34,500 bases of DNA from Halomicronema sp. CCY15110 (GTDB lineage Bacteria > Cyanobacteriota > Cyanobacteriia > Phormidesmidales > Phormidesmidaceae). The stretch covers positions 1-34,500 of the forward strand of contig NZ_JACSWC010000426.1 of the NCBI RefSeq assembly GCF_016888165.1, written 5' to 3'. Under the pieces are notes generated by a model that worked only from the letters and a program-made list of their open reading frames with translations, had not been told where the DNA came from and did no database searches. A program made the translations under genes and the position numbers. Every line of letters starts with the position of its first letter. Positions within the stretch are counted from its first letter, which is position 1. Of this stretch, positions 8,630-17,930 are shown piece after piece.

Positions 8630-10693
8630 ATGTCCTTGAGAATTACCCCTGGCAATAGCTTCCCGCTTGGGGCGACCGTCGAACCGACCGGCGTCAACTT
8701 TTGCATTTACTCCCAACATGCCACGGGCATCGACCTGCTGCTTTACGCCTCCCCAGACGCGCCGTTCCCCGAGCATACGATTCACCTGACGCCCCAAAAT
8801 CATCGGTCGTTCAACTACTGGCACGCCTTTGTCAAAGGCATCGGAGCGGGTCAAGTGTATGCCTACCGTGCCACTGGCCCCTACGCCCCCGAAAGAGGCC
8901 ACCGCTTTGATCCCGGCAAAGTCTTGCTTGACCCCTACGGCCTGGCCGTGGTCGGGCAAGACCGCTACGATCGCCAAGCGGCCTGCTATCCGGGCGAAAA
9001 TTCGCCCCAGGCCCTGCGGAATGTAGTGCTGGATCTGGCCGCTTACGACTGGGAAGGCGATACGCCCCTCGATATTCCTTATTCCCGCACGGTGATTTAT
9101 GAAATGCATGTGGGCGGCTTTACCAAACACCCCAGCTCCGGGATCGCCCCCGAAAAGCGCGGCACCTTTGCCGGCGTGATTGAAAAAATCCCCTATCTCA
9201 AATCCCTGGGCGTGACAGCGCTGGAATTGCTGCCCGTACATCAATTTGACGAGCGGGATGGGCCGTTGGGGCTGAGCAATTATTGGGGCTACAGCACCAT
9301 CAGCTTTTTTGCGCCGCATCACGGCTACAGCTCCAACCGTGACCCGATGGGGCCAGTGAATGAATTTCGGGATATGGTCAAGGCGCTGCACAAGGCCAAT
9401 ATCGAGGTCATCTTAGATGTCGTGTTTAACCACACGGCAGAGGGCGATCATCGTGGCCCGACCCTCTCGTTTCGGGGGTTAGACAATCAGACCTACTACA
9501 TTTTGGAAAACAAAGATGCCGCTCGATACGCCAACTACAGCGGCTGCGGCAATACCGTCAAAGCGGACCACACCGTCGTCAGTCGCTTCATTTTGGATAG
9601 CCTGCGATACTGGGTTTCCGAAATGCACGTCGATGGTTTTCGCTTTGATCTGGCGTCGGTGATGTCGCGGGATAAAGCGGGGGAGCCGTCGGATGATCCG
9701 CCGATTTTGTGGGCGATCGAGTCAGATCCGGTGCTGGCGCGGACCAAGCTCATTGCCGAAGCGTGGGATGCAGCGGGGCTTTATCAAGTGGGGTCGTTTA
9801 TCGGCGATCGCTTTGCCGAGTGGAATGGCCCCTTTCGGGACGATGTGCGCCAGTTTGTCAAAGGCGATGAAAATACCGTCGGCACCCTGGCGTCGCGGAT
9901 TCTTGGCAGCCCTGATATTTTTGTCGATGATCCCCAGCGGGAAACCAATCGCAGCATTAACTTTGTCACCTGCCATGACGGCTTCACGCTGTACGACGTG
10001 GCGGCCTACAACGAGAAGCACAACACTGCGAATGGTGAAAAAAACCGTGACGGTACCGACGCCAACTTTAGCTGGAATTGCGGCGTCGAAGGCCCGACCA
10101 CGGACGCCGAGATTCAACGGCTCCGCATTCAGCAGCTCAAAAATATGGTCACCATTTTGCTGATTGCCCAGGGCACGCCCATGCTGCTGATGGGCGATGA
10201 AGTGGCCCGCACCCAAAACGGCAACAACAATGCCTACTGTCAAAACAATCCCCTCAGTTGGTTTGACTGGAATCATCTCAACACCCACAGCGAGGTGTTT
10301 CGATTTACGCAACGGATGGTGGATTTGGTGCAAAACTTGCAGCTCTTTCAGCAGACCCACTGGCTACAGGTCACAGAAAAATGTGTTGATGCGCCCCATA
10401 TTGTCTGGCATGGGGTGGAGTTATTTGAGCCCGACTGGACGGAGCATTCCCATACCCTGGCGTTTACCCTCCATGATCCCCAGGTAGAAGAGGAAATGCA
10501 TGTCATCCTCAATGCCTATTGGGAACCGCTCGATTTTGCCCTGCCGCAACCCCATGCCCACAGTCACTGGTATCGCATTGTGAATACGGCTCGCCCCGCG
10601 CCCAGAGACATTGTGGATGGCACCACCGAAGCGGTAAAAAGTAATCGCTATCGGGTCTCACCCCGCTCCTGTGTGGTGTTGATGGCGCTGTAG
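8630..10693 (+). CDS. glgX: Glycogen debranching enzyme GlgX
   Basis: It hydrolyses alpha-1,6 branch points of glycogen or limit dextrin in the cytoplasm. The 687 residues fit the GlgX/isoamylase (GH13) family. A CBM48 N-terminal domain (about residues 1-150, starting PGNSFPLGATVEPTGVNFCI) is followed by the TIM barrel. The catalytic residues are visible: nucleophile D340 in DGFRFDLASV, acid/base E377 in LIAEAWDAAGLYQVG, and transition-state stabiliser D450 in FVTCHDGFTLYDV. The signature VILDVVFNHTAEG is also present. ATG at 8630 gives the expected N-terminus. It pairs with glgA at the left end of the window for glycogen turnover, and the small TerB-like gene immediately upstream is likely in the same transcript. 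Confidence 0.96.
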   Translation: MSLRITPGNSFPLGATVEPTGVNFCIYSQHATGIDLLLYASPDAPFPEHTIHLTPQNHRSFNYWHAFVKGIGAGQVYAYRATGPYAPERGHRFDPGKVLLDPYGLAVVGQDRYDRQAACYPGENSPQALRNVVLDLAAYDWEGDTPLDIPYSRTVIYEMHVGGFTKHPSSGIAPEKRGTFAGVIEKIPYLKSLGVTALELLPVHQFDERDGPLGLSNYWGYSTISFFAPHHGYSSNRDPMGPVNEFRDMVKALHKANIEVILDVVFNHTAEGDHRGPTLSFRGLDNQTYYILENKDAARYANYSGCGNTVKADHTVVSRFILDSLRYWVSEMHVDGFRFDLASVMSRDKAGEPSDDPPILWAIESDPVLARTKLIAEAWDAAGLYQVGSFIGDRFAEWNGPFRDDVRQFVKGDENTVGTLASRILGSPDIFVDDPQRETNRSINFVTCHDGFTLYDVAAYNEKHNTANGEKNRDGTDANFSWNCGVEGPTTDAEIQRLRIQQLKNMVTILLIAQGTPMLLMGDEVARTQNGNNNAYCQNNPLSWFDWNHLNTHSEVFRFTQRMVDLVQNLQLFQQTHWLQVTEKCVDAPHIVWHGVELFEPDWTEHSHTLAFTLHDPQVEEEMHVILNAYWEPLDFALPQPHAHSHWYRIVNTARPAPRDIVDGTTEAVKSNRYRVSPRSCVVLMAL

Positions 10694-10801
10694 CCTCTGA
10701 CCGATGCCCCCTGTTGGGGTCGAGCCGAGCCGCAGCCATCCGGCGGCCTGGGGATGATCGGATAATGGGTGGCCGCGGCGGTTGTCCCGATGGAGTGGTC
10801 G

Positions 10802-11572
10802 ATGATTGAACTGGGATTGGTGCAAATTGCGCTGGCGCTGGGGTTCATGGTGGCGGCGATCGCCCTCGTGCGGTGGCAAAAACTGGGGTTGGAGCTGTCT
10901 CTACTGAATGCGACGGCGCGGACGGGGGTGCAACTGCTGACGGTGGGGTATGTGCTGGCGATCGTCTTTACCTGGCGCAATCCCTACAGTGTGATTGCGG
11001 TGATTTTGGTGATGCTGGCGATCGCCACTGTCGTCGCCCGCAACCGCATCGACAAGCGGCTGTCACGCCTACTGCCCATTTTGGCGGGTTCATTACTCAC
11101 CACGCTGGTGTTGACGCTGGTCTACACCCTGGGCGTCGTCATTCGCCCCGAGGTTTGGTACGAGCCGCGTTACCTGATTCCCCTGGCGGGCATTGTGTTG
11201 GGCAATGCGATGACGGCGGCGACCATTGCCGGCGATCGCCTCGTCACCACGATGAAAAGAAATCCCACGGTGATTGAAACCCATTTGAGTTTGGGGGCCT
11301 CGCCCCAACAGGCGATCGCGGCTTACCGCCAGGAGGCGATCAAAGCCGGACTCATCCCCACGCTGAACGCCATGATGATCGTGGGAATTGTGAAACTACC
11401 CGGCATCATTACGGGGCAACTGCTGAGCGGGGCCGATCCGCTCAATGCGGCGCTGTATCAAATACTGATTATGTTTATGTTGGCGTTTGCGGATTTGCTG
11501 GCGGCGATTCTAGTGACGGCGGGCATTCAAAGACTGTTCTTCAACGAAGCCGAGCAATTAGTGCTGCCATAA
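10802..11572 (+). CDS. fetB: UPF0014/FetB-type ABC transporter permease
   Basis: A polytopic inner-membrane protein of about 256 residues from the UPF0014 family, whose studied E. coli member FetB works with the ATPase FetA in iron export. About seven hydrophobic segments are visible. Family-typical stretches are LLNATARTGVQLLTVGYVL, IPLAGIVLGNAMTAATIAGD, THLSLGASPQQA and GIVKLPGIITGQLLSGADP. ATG at 10802 is chosen because GGAG lies 6 nt upstream; in-frame alternatives are ATG 10790 and GTG 10769. No partner ATPase gene is in the window, so the substrate is inferred from the family only. It faces the reductase gene at 11643 convergently. Confidence 0.88.
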   Translation: MIELGLVQIALALGFMVAAIALVRWQKLGLELSLLNATARTGVQLLTVGYVLAIVFTWRNPYSVIAVILVMLAIATVVARNRIDKRLSRLLPILAGSLLTTLVLTLVYTLGVVIRPEVWYEPRYLIPLAGIVLGNAMTAATIAGDRLVTTMKRNPTVIETHLSLGASPQQAIAAYRQEAIKAGLIPTLNAMMIVGIVKLPGIITGQLLSGADPLNAALYQILIMFMLAFADLLAAILVTAGIQRLFFNEAEQLVLP

Positions 11573-11618
11573 TTCTGGTGAAACCTCAACGGTTCAGGAC
11601 GAGTGTCGGGGCCGCCGA

Positions 11619-11632
11619 GTTGGCGCGCCAAC
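11619..11632. other. 14-bp perfect palindrome between convergent genes
   Basis: GTTGGCGCGCCAAC is its own reverse complement and lies between the fetB stop and the stop of the convergent reductase gene. It could form a cruciform or a weak bidirectional terminator, but it has no loop or T-tract. Confidence 0.3.
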
Positions 11633-11642
11633 CAGCGAACAT

Positions 11643-12170
11643 TCAGGGCTGTTGGTAGTGCAGCTCCACCAGACCGGATTGAAATTGCCGACTATTGATC
11701 AGCCGTAACGGCTGGAACGGAACGTTTTGATAGAGCGAAACGCCGTCGCCGAGGATAACCGGGGCGATCGCGACAATCCACTCGTGAACCAGGCCGCGAC
11801 GCATAAATTCGGCGGCGACTTGTCCGCCCCCGACTAGCCACACCCGCTGGCATCCCGAGTGCTCCACCTCGGCCAACAGGGTCTCGACATCCGGGACAAA
11901 GGTGACGTCAGCGCGATCGCTCGTCAATGATCGCCGCGTCATGACATAAGACGGTTTTTGGGCATAGGGCCAGTCGCCAAAGGTCAGGACCTGCTCATAG
12001 GTCGTCGCCCCCATCACCAGCGCCTCAATCGTGTGGTAAAAGGCTTCGTAGCCCACGTCTGCGCTCCCCACATCCAGCTCAGTCAGCCAATCAATGCCAC
12101 CATCCACGCTGGCGATGTAGCCGTCTAGTGTGGTCGCAATGTAGAGGATGAACTGGGGCGGTTGGGGCAT
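11643..12170 (-). CDS. RibD C-terminal/DHFR-like reductase
   Basis: This 175-residue cytoplasmic oxidoreductase belongs to the dihydrofolate-reductase-like superfamily (RibD_C domain), predicted to use NAD(P)H. The first strand and loop read FILYIATTLDGYIASVDGGI. The middle contains LVMGATTYEQVLTFGDWPY, and the nucleotide-binding glycine motif is VWLVGGGQVAAEFM at about residues 120-135, followed by APVILGDGVSLY. The domain stands alone without the RibD deaminase half, so it is unlikely to be the riboflavin enzyme itself. Stand-alone members are usually annotated only as dihydrofolate reductase family proteins, and the substrate is unknown. Confidence 0.88.
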   Translation of the reverse strand: MPQPPQFILYIATTLDGYIASVDGGIDWLTELDVGSADVGYEAFYHTIEALVMGATTYEQVLTFGDWPYAQKPSYVMTRRSLTSDRADVTFVPDVETLLAEVEHSGCQRVWLVGGGQVAAEFMRRGLVHEWIVAIAPVILGDGVSLYQNVPFQPLRLINSRQFQSGLVELHYQQP

Positions 12171-12248
12171 GGACGCAATGAGAGCAGCGGGGCATCATCC
12201 CCAATGGGGGCAGGTAAAACACTGGAGACAGACGACTTCGGCGATCGC

Positions 12249-14144
12249 TTACTCTTTCACAAAGCCGCCGTACTCGGGCTTGTAGCGAGCAATCAACTGA
12301 CGATTATCGTCGTAAACAACGATGGGCAACTGCACCTGATTGCCCAACTGCATGATGTTTTGCACCAGTTGATGGGTCTCCGCCATGACGGCATTATTCC
12401 GGTTCAACTGCCCCTGCGTAGAAGGCGGCGAGATGGACTGGCGAATCGCGCTGTCGTAAGGCTCGCGCAGGGTTAACGCCACCTCTTGGGGGCTGTAGGT
12501 ATAGGTGCAGATGCCATCGGCCAGGGGACAAAGCGTGGCTAAATCTTCGTCAATGGATTGCAAGGCCACGGCTTGCTTGAGCTGCGTTTGGGCCTGCTTC
12601 AACGAGGCTTGATAACTGCTGAGCAGCGCCTGGGCATCGGCGTAGCGCAGGGTATTTTTCGGCACCTGGCGCATTTGCGCGTAGGCCTCACGCCAAGCAT
12701 TCGCCGCTTGGGTCCACTGATTGTTGCGCTCCGCAGCTTGGGCCTGGGCCGCCCCAGCCAGCGCTTCTTGATAAGCCCGTTCGCCAGACTGCTCAAAGGT
12801 GACTCGGGTGCGGGTTTGGATGGATTGGCGGCGATAGTCCGTCAGCAGCGATCGCGCCTCTGCGTAGGCCAACGTGCCCTGGGGAATGTTGCTAATGGCT
12901 TGCATGGCGCGATTCCATTCGCGCTGAGCCACCCGCCAGTCGTTCAAGGTGGTGGCGGTCTCGGTTTGAACCGTCGCCAGATCACCCGCCTCGATCGCCT
13001 CATTCAAAGACGCTTCGGCGGCTTCTTCAATCACGAGCCGTTCGCCAATCGTCTCATAATTCGCCTCATATTCCCGCAGCTTGCGATTCGCAAAGCTCGC
13101 CAAATAGCTCTCCTCCGGTACTCGTTCGAGATGGTTGATCGCCTTCTGCCACAGCAGATGCACCTCCACCCAGAGAGACACCGGGTGGGGAGGATTTTGG
13201 CTAGTTTCCGAGGCTTGCGTGGCGCTCTTTTGAGCGGCCAGCACCCACTCCAAATCGGATAGCTGGGTACGATAGCGCAATAACTCGGCTTGGGCCGCAT
13301 CGTAATGGGACGACCAGGGCGGAATGGCCGCCACTAAGCGAATCGCGGTTTGCAAGTCTTGCCGCGCCACTTGCACCTCGTCCGGTGTGGGGTTGCCCGC
13401 AAGGCTGTCGAGGGTTTCTTGGCTGAGATCACTCGCCGTTTGCCGCTCTTCACAACTGCCAAAGGTGCAAGGCCGCGTGGTGCCATAGGCGATCGCCCCC
13501 ACGGTCACCCCCGCCAGCGCCAGCCCCAACACCGATCGCCACGGTAATGCTTGCCAGTTTTCTGACCAGGTTTGCCAGTCCTGGCGCAGACCGCCCGGTT
13601 CAGTCCATCCTTTCAACGTCTGCCACAGACTTGTGGGCGTTGCCAACGCCCCAGTTGCCGGTGCAGCGGCCTTATCATCATGCGGCTGCGGCACCAATAC
13701 CAGAGAACTAGAAGTCACCTCAGGCGTCGGCACTTCGGCCTTGGGCTCAGCCGCTTCCCCAGCCTCCGCATCCGGCAGCTCAGTGATCGCCAAACTCGCT
13801 TGCCAATGCCATGTGCGGGCCGCATAGGGACTCGCGGTGCCCAGTTCCCGCAAATACAGCCGCACCGACAACTCGCCATCGTCCGCCAAAATATCGTCGG
13901 GCAGTTCAGTGGTTTGAAGGCTTTGATCCAACGCCACGGCTAGCGCTGTAAACCGCTCATCGCGATCGACCGCCGTGATGGCCGCCACCTTGTCTTCTGA
14001 CAGCACCAACAAGCGCCCCTGCTGAAACCGACAGCGAATGGTGGGCGTTATGTCTGGTACGGTTTCAGCGATCGCCTGTTGAATGCTTTGCTCCAGGGCG
14101 GCCACAAAGCGATCGAGGGCGGCGAAAGAAAACGAGGAAGTCAT
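12249..14144 (-). CDS. Membrane-anchored coiled-coil/TPR-like protein
   Basis: This protein of about 631 residues has an unknown role. The cytoplasmic N-terminal third (MTSSFSFAALDRFVAALEQ) has alternating beta segments. A proline/alanine-rich linker leads to one membrane helix near residues 210-230 (VLGLALAGVTVGAIAYG), followed by a Cys pair (RPCTFGSC). The C-terminal part of about 400 residues is helical, Ala/Gln-rich and built of repeated units containing A-x-N-x-W-x-x-A and L-x-Y-A-x-A-x-x-L (as in LRYADAQALLSSY). This suggests TPR-like or coiled-coil repeats outside the membrane. ATG at 14144 is chosen because it starts a well-formed domain. It may be an envelope or thylakoid scaffold, but that is inference. 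Confidence 0.8.
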   Translation of the reverse strand: MTSSFSFAALDRFVAALEQSIQQAIAETVPDITPTIRCRFQQGRLLVLSEDKVAAITAVDRDERFTALAVALDQSLQTTELPDDILADDGELSVRLYLRELGTASPYAARTWHWQASLAITELPDAEAGEAAEPKAEVPTPEVTSSSLVLVPQPHDDKAAAPATGALATPTSLWQTLKGWTEPGGLRQDWQTWSENWQALPWRSVLGLALAGVTVGAIAYGTTRPCTFGSCEERQTASDLSQETLDSLAGNPTPDEVQVARQDLQTAIRLVAAIPPWSSHYDAAQAELLRYRTQLSDLEWVLAAQKSATQASETSQNPPHPVSLWVEVHLLWQKAINHLERVPEESYLASFANRKLREYEANYETIGERLVIEEAAEASLNEAIEAGDLATVQTETATTLNDWRVAQREWNRAMQAISNIPQGTLAYAEARSLLTDYRRQSIQTRTRVTFEQSGERAYQEALAGAAQAQAAERNNQWTQAANAWREAYAQMRQVPKNTLRYADAQALLSSYQASLKQAQTQLKQAVALQSIDEDLATLCPLADGICTYTYSPQEVALTLREPYDSAIRQSISPPSTQGQLNRNNAVMAETHQLVQNIMQLGNQVQLPIVVYDDNRQLIARYKPEYGGFVKE

Positions 14145-14158
14145 GACCTGAAGAACCC

Positions 14159-14260
14159 CTAAAAACCTGGGCCAGCAGCTATCCACAACAGAGAAATAGC
14201 ACTAGCTATGGCACCGAAGTATAACAAGGCTTTTCCGGTATGGAACACTGGCAAGGGCAT
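14159..14260 (-). CDS. Possible single-helix membrane micropeptide
   Basis: A 33-codon frame (MPLPVFHTGKALLYFGAIAS..., ending AAGPGF) ends 14 bp upstream of the coiled-coil protein gene. It encodes one hydrophobic helix and could be a translationally coupled small membrane protein. The frame stays open upstream to about 14404 but becomes low-complexity. No clear Shine-Dalgarno sequence is seen, so the call is weak. Confidence 0.25.
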   Translation of the reverse strand: MPLPVFHTGKALLYFGAIASAISLLWIAAGPGF

Positions 14261-14550
14261 CGCTTCAGGATTATTGGGAATCTGTTGGGAATCTGATAGA
14301 GAAACGGTTTGGGGCGGGTTACTTGAAGGCGACTCGGGACAACCAGCCTCGCCGCCGCCCCGTCTGACTGGTTTGAGCGGGGCCAGCGAGGAGACCCGCC
14401 CCAACCGGGCTCCCTCGCTGATGTGGGGAACGGGAACGGGATCATCTGGCTGACTTCGGATCCTGATCCCAAGCTTTTTGGGGTTCCCGAAGCTGGAAGT
14501 TGCCCCCTACTCTCGGCGATCGCGATGATGGTGCATCCCGCCGTAAACGG
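14261..14550. other. Intergenic region, GC-rich
   Basis: It lies between the 3' end of hemN and the upstream region of the coiled-coil gene. Open frames here have unnatural composition and no family signature. No terminator or RNA gene was recognised. Confidence 0.5.
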
Positions 14551-15951
14551 TTACACCGACTGCGAAAATTGCCGGGCTAGCTGACGATGCAAGAACGTGT
14601 CGAACACTGCCGCAATATTGCGAATCAGCAACCGCCCCGCTGGCGTGACCTCAATATGGTTGGGCGATAAGCGCACAAGTCCATCGGCGGCGAGGGCCTG
14701 TAGTTCGGCCTGCTCTGGGGCAAAGTATTCATCAAAATCGGTGTCAAAGCTGAGGTGATACTTCGCCTCCAGAGCGGCCTTGTCGAGCTGAAACTGACAC
14801 ATCAACTCCATGATGATGGTGCGCCGAATCACGTCGTCGCGGTTCAGATTGACCCCCTTGGCAATGGGCAGGCGATCGCGCTCGATCGCCTGATAAAAGT
14901 CCTTTAACGACTTGTGGTTTTGCACATACACATCGTGGGTCATGCTGATAGCGGTCATGCCAAAGGCCAGCAGATCCGACTCGGGCTGGGTGGTGTAGCC
15001 CTGAAAGTTGCGGTGCAGCTCGCCCTGACGCTGAGCGATCGCCAACTCATCCTGCGGCTTCGCAAAATGATCCATGCCGATGAACTGGTAGCCGTGGGTG
15101 GTCAGCTCATCAATGGTCATGTGAAAAATTTCGAGCTTTGCTTCGGGGTCAGGCAGCGTCGCCGGATCGATGTGCTTTTTCTGGGTGGGTTTCATCCAGG
15201 GCACATAGGCAAAATTGAACACGGCAATGCGATCGGGGTCGAGGGCGCGGGTTTTCGTCAGGGTTTCGCGAAAAGTCTGGCGGGTCTGATAGGGCAGGCC
15301 GTAAATCAAATCAACGTTGACGCTTTCGAACCCAGCTTCGCGAATCCATCCCATCACCTCAAATAACAGCGCTTCGGGCTGAATGCGGTTAACGGCGACT
15401 TGCACCTGCGGGTCAAAATCTTGAATGCCAAAGCTGATGCGGTTGAACCCCAACTGCCGCAGCAACATCACCTGTTCACGACTGAGATAAGCCGGGTTCA
15501 CCTCGATGGAAACTTCGGCGTTGTCGGCCAGGGTAAAGTGCTGGTTCAGGGCCGTCCACAACCGTTCAATTTGCGCGAGGGATAGATAGTTGGGAGTGCC
15601 GCCGCCCCAGTGCAGTTGGTTGACCGGGCGGCGATCGCTGGTCAAAGCGGCCATCTGTTCGATATTGCGAATTAAGGCATCCAAATACGGATCGGCAACG
15701 CTTTTGAGCTGGGTAATAACGGTGTTGCAGCCGCAGAAGTAGCAGGCGCTTTCGCAAAAGGGAATGTGGCAATAGAGGGAAAGCGGCGTTTGCTTATAGT
15801 TGCCGGTGGCGATCGCGGCGCGAAAGTCCACTTCGTGAAAGTCGGCGGATAGCTCGGTCGCGGGCGGATAGCTGGTGTAGCGGGACAGCGGTTGATTGTA
15901 TTTATGCAGCAGGTCGGCATTAAATTCCACTGCGGAAACGTCGGTGAACAT
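14551..15951 (-). CDS. hemN: Oxygen-independent coproporphyrinogen III dehydrogenase HemN
   Basis: This radical-SAM enzyme decarboxylates coproporphyrinogen III to protoporphyrinogen IX without O2, in the cytoplasm. The 466 residues are typical. The cluster motif is C66-x3-C70-x2-C73-x-C75 in CHIPFCESACYFCGC, matching the HemN pattern with the extra fourth Cys. HemN-typical stretches follow: NQLHWGGGTPNYLS, SIEVNPAYL, FNRISFGIQDFDPQVQ and VNVDLIYGLPYQT. The C-terminal HemN domain (about residues 370-460) is intact. It lies 180 bp downstream of the HO2-type heme oxygenase gene on the same strand. This is the arrangement seen in low-oxygen tetrapyrrole operons of cyanobacteria and suggests micro-oxic induction. 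Confidence 0.96.
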   Translation of the reverse strand: MFTDVSAVEFNADLLHKYNQPLSRYTSYPPATELSADFHEVDFRAAIATGNYKQTPLSLYCHIPFCESACYFCGCNTVITQLKSVADPYLDALIRNIEQMAALTSDRRPVNQLHWGGGTPNYLSLAQIERLWTALNQHFTLADNAEVSIEVNPAYLSREQVMLLRQLGFNRISFGIQDFDPQVQVAVNRIQPEALLFEVMGWIREAGFESVNVDLIYGLPYQTRQTFRETLTKTRALDPDRIAVFNFAYVPWMKPTQKKHIDPATLPDPEAKLEIFHMTIDELTTHGYQFIGMDHFAKPQDELAIAQRQGELHRNFQGYTTQPESDLLAFGMTAISMTHDVYVQNHKSLKDFYQAIERDRLPIAKGVNLNRDDVIRRTIIMELMCQFQLDKAALEAKYHLSFDTDFDEYFAPEQAELQALAADGLVRLSPNHIEVTPAGRLLIRNIAAVFDTFLHRQLARQFSQSV

Positions 15952-16132
15952 ATGCAGAGTATTGGGATTCAGCGTATTTAGAGCAGTGTCGGGGCGGTGA
16001 AAAAGGGCGGGAACGGGCAGCGGGCAGCGGGGGCGCGAAGAAAGGCCGAGGCATCAACCCGGATCGCCTCGGCCAAGGTTCGGAGGGACATCGAGGGCTG
16101 TCAGGTCTGAGCTAACTCAGCACAGCCGGGAA

Positions 16133-16882
16133 CTACGCTTCAGCCGCGATCAGTTCAACGGCAGACCGTCCCGGAGCGCGATCGGTGCTGCCCGGTTTGT
16201 CTTGACGGGTGATCAGGTCAAAAACGTGATCCCCGATCGCCGCGCGCACGTCATCTTCCATTTCGTGGAAGACATCACGATTCATTTGGAACGCCAGGTT
16301 AGCTTCATCCACAATGGCCTGGGCCGTGGCCTCATCCACTTCAACCGCATTCAGCGCATCGCGGTAGGTCATTTTGAAGGCTCGCCGCGACTCGACCGTG
16401 GGAAAGGCGTCGAACTCATGGAGTCCGGTGCCGCGATCGGGGGGTAGGCTCATGGCAGAGCGGGCAATGTGGCGCAGGCTTTGGCCGCCGGACAGGTCGC
16501 CCATGTAGCGCACGTAGGCATGGGCAATTAGCAATGCTGGGTTTTCCTCGGCGACGGTTTGAATGCGATCGACATAGGCGACGCCCTTGGGAGAGGCTTG
16601 AATTTGGTGACGCCAGTCATCGCCGTAGTAGTAGGCCAAGTCGGCTGCCAGCTTGGGCACTCGCCGCAGGGCCGGAAAGTAAACCTTGCTCACTTCCGGA
16701 TGGTGGGCATATTCATCCATGGCGTCTTCTAACGCCTGATAGACAAAATATAAGTCAGCCGTCAGTTTGCGAAAGGGCTCACGCTCGACAATCCCCTTCA
16801 AAAAACACTTCATAAAGGCGGTATTTTCTGCTGCGGTGTGCGCATGTTTAGTCCCTTCCCGCAGGCGCATGGCCAGATTCAT
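16133..16882 (-). CDS. ho2: Heme oxygenase, HO2-type
   Basis: It oxidatively opens heme to biliverdin IX-alpha, CO and Fe2+ using ferredoxin electrons, supplying bilins for phycobiliproteins. The 249 residues fit the family. The proximal heme ligand is His15 in REGTKHAHTAAENTAF, and the distal-helix motif is YMGDLSGGQSLRHIA. The stretches CFLKGIVEREPFR and HVFDLITRQDKPGST look closer to Synechocystis HO2 than HO1 as I recall those sequences. ATG at 16882 is chosen because AAGGAG lies 7 nt upstream; the frame extends further to 16921 without family similarity. hemN follows on the same strand. In Synechocystis, ho2 and hemN lie with chlAII in an operon controlled by ChlR; no chlAII gene is seen here. 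Confidence 0.94.
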   Translation of the reverse strand: MNLAMRLREGTKHAHTAAENTAFMKCFLKGIVEREPFRKLTADLYFVYQALEDAMDEYAHHPEVSKVYFPALRRVPKLAADLAYYYGDDWRHQIQASPKGVAYVDRIQTVAEENPALLIAHAYVRYMGDLSGGQSLRHIARSAMSLPPDRGTGLHEFDAFPTVESRRAFKMTYRDALNAVEVDEATAQAIVDEANLAFQMNRDVFHEMEDDVRAAIGDHVFDLITRQDKPGSTDRAPGRSAVELIAAEA

Positions 16883-17930
16883 AAATTCGCTCCTTTTGGA
16901 CTTATTTAAGGTCATTAGCATTCAGTGGAGTCGCTGTACTGCTATCAAGCCAGCATCTTCTGCCCCCAGTCAACGAATGCTTGGGGAGTCAATCCGACCC
17001 GATAAATCGCGTCTCTTTTGAGGAAGATCGACGCGCAGAATGAAAAACAGTGGCGCGATCGCGCCAAGGGTGCAGAGCTGAATATTTCAGCCCAACCAGA
17101 ATACTTTTATGACTTTAGAACAATCAATAACCATTATGAAATCAGGGCTTCATTCCTTAATAAATGCACAAAAAAGTGACTTTCAAAATTGTTTTGACTC
17201 ACGATAAAACCTGCATCTAAAGTCGCAATTTCAATATTTTTACCTGGCGTAACTAACAGTAGATCAAGTCGAACAGCGGCAGATGCAGTTGCGATACGCC
17301 TACTGGGTCAGACCGCTACTCGCCCTGAGCAGGATCGCCCTACCAGCGACACCGCGAATGATCGCTGGAGAACACTATCATCCCCTCGATTCTGAGCACT
17401 CCTGGGCCAGTTCTTCGGAACCGCCAATCGCGATCGCCCCCAGCGACGCCATTAACCAATCACCACCGACTGGGGTCTTCTAAATTGGTTAAATTGCGGC
17501 TGAGTGTCACCTCGACTGCTATGAAACTTGATCGGATTGGCCGCCGCTGTTTGTCTCATGGCCCACGATCAAGACGGCCCCTCGATTCATCGTCAGATCC
17601 TGCTCTGCCCAGCGGCGAAAAGATATGCGAACTGACCAGGTTCAAATTATGCCCTAAAAAATAATTCAAAACATGTTCTATTCAGGACACTACTCTGGGT
17701 GAAATAGTCCTTGCAAAGCGCAAGTCACATGCATCGACGATAACCTATAATTAAAATCACAATAACTCGCCATTTGAAATATCCCGAGTGATTTTATTTC
17801 CCCACTATGTATTTACTTGCGTTTGCAAGCTTTTGCAAATATTTACGGTAGTTTTAGTTTCTAGATTGGTTGAAATGGTGTTTTTGGGGGAGTGGTGATT
17901 TATTAGACTGGATATTTGGGAGCATAAAAA
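16883..17930. other. About 1 kb AT-richer intergenic region upstream of ho2
   Basis: No supported gene lies here. An open frame at 17283-17483 has no family features. It is the divergent promoter region for ho2 (minus) and the membrane protein at 17931 (plus). Visible items are AT-rich stretches around 17100-17240 and 17690-17870, and an operator-like inverted repeat at 17822-17839. Confidence 0.6.
17822..17839. promoter_or_regulatory. Operator-like inverted repeat TTTGCAA-GCTT-TTGCAAA
   Basis: Perfect 7-bp arms are separated by 4 bp, about 90 bp upstream of the plus-strand membrane protein gene. The size and symmetry suit a dimeric regulator, but none is identified. The hypothesis rests on symmetry alone. 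Confidence 0.35.

Noticed and set aside
9722-10360. Long minus-strand open frame (212 codons) opposite glgX
   Set aside because: It is the antisense shadow of a strongly supported GlgX coding region with catalytic motifs on the plus strand.
17283-17483. Plus-strand open frame of 66 codons upstream of the membrane protein
   Set aside because: No signal peptide, domain or ribosome-binding sequence, and the composition is unlike real genes nearby.
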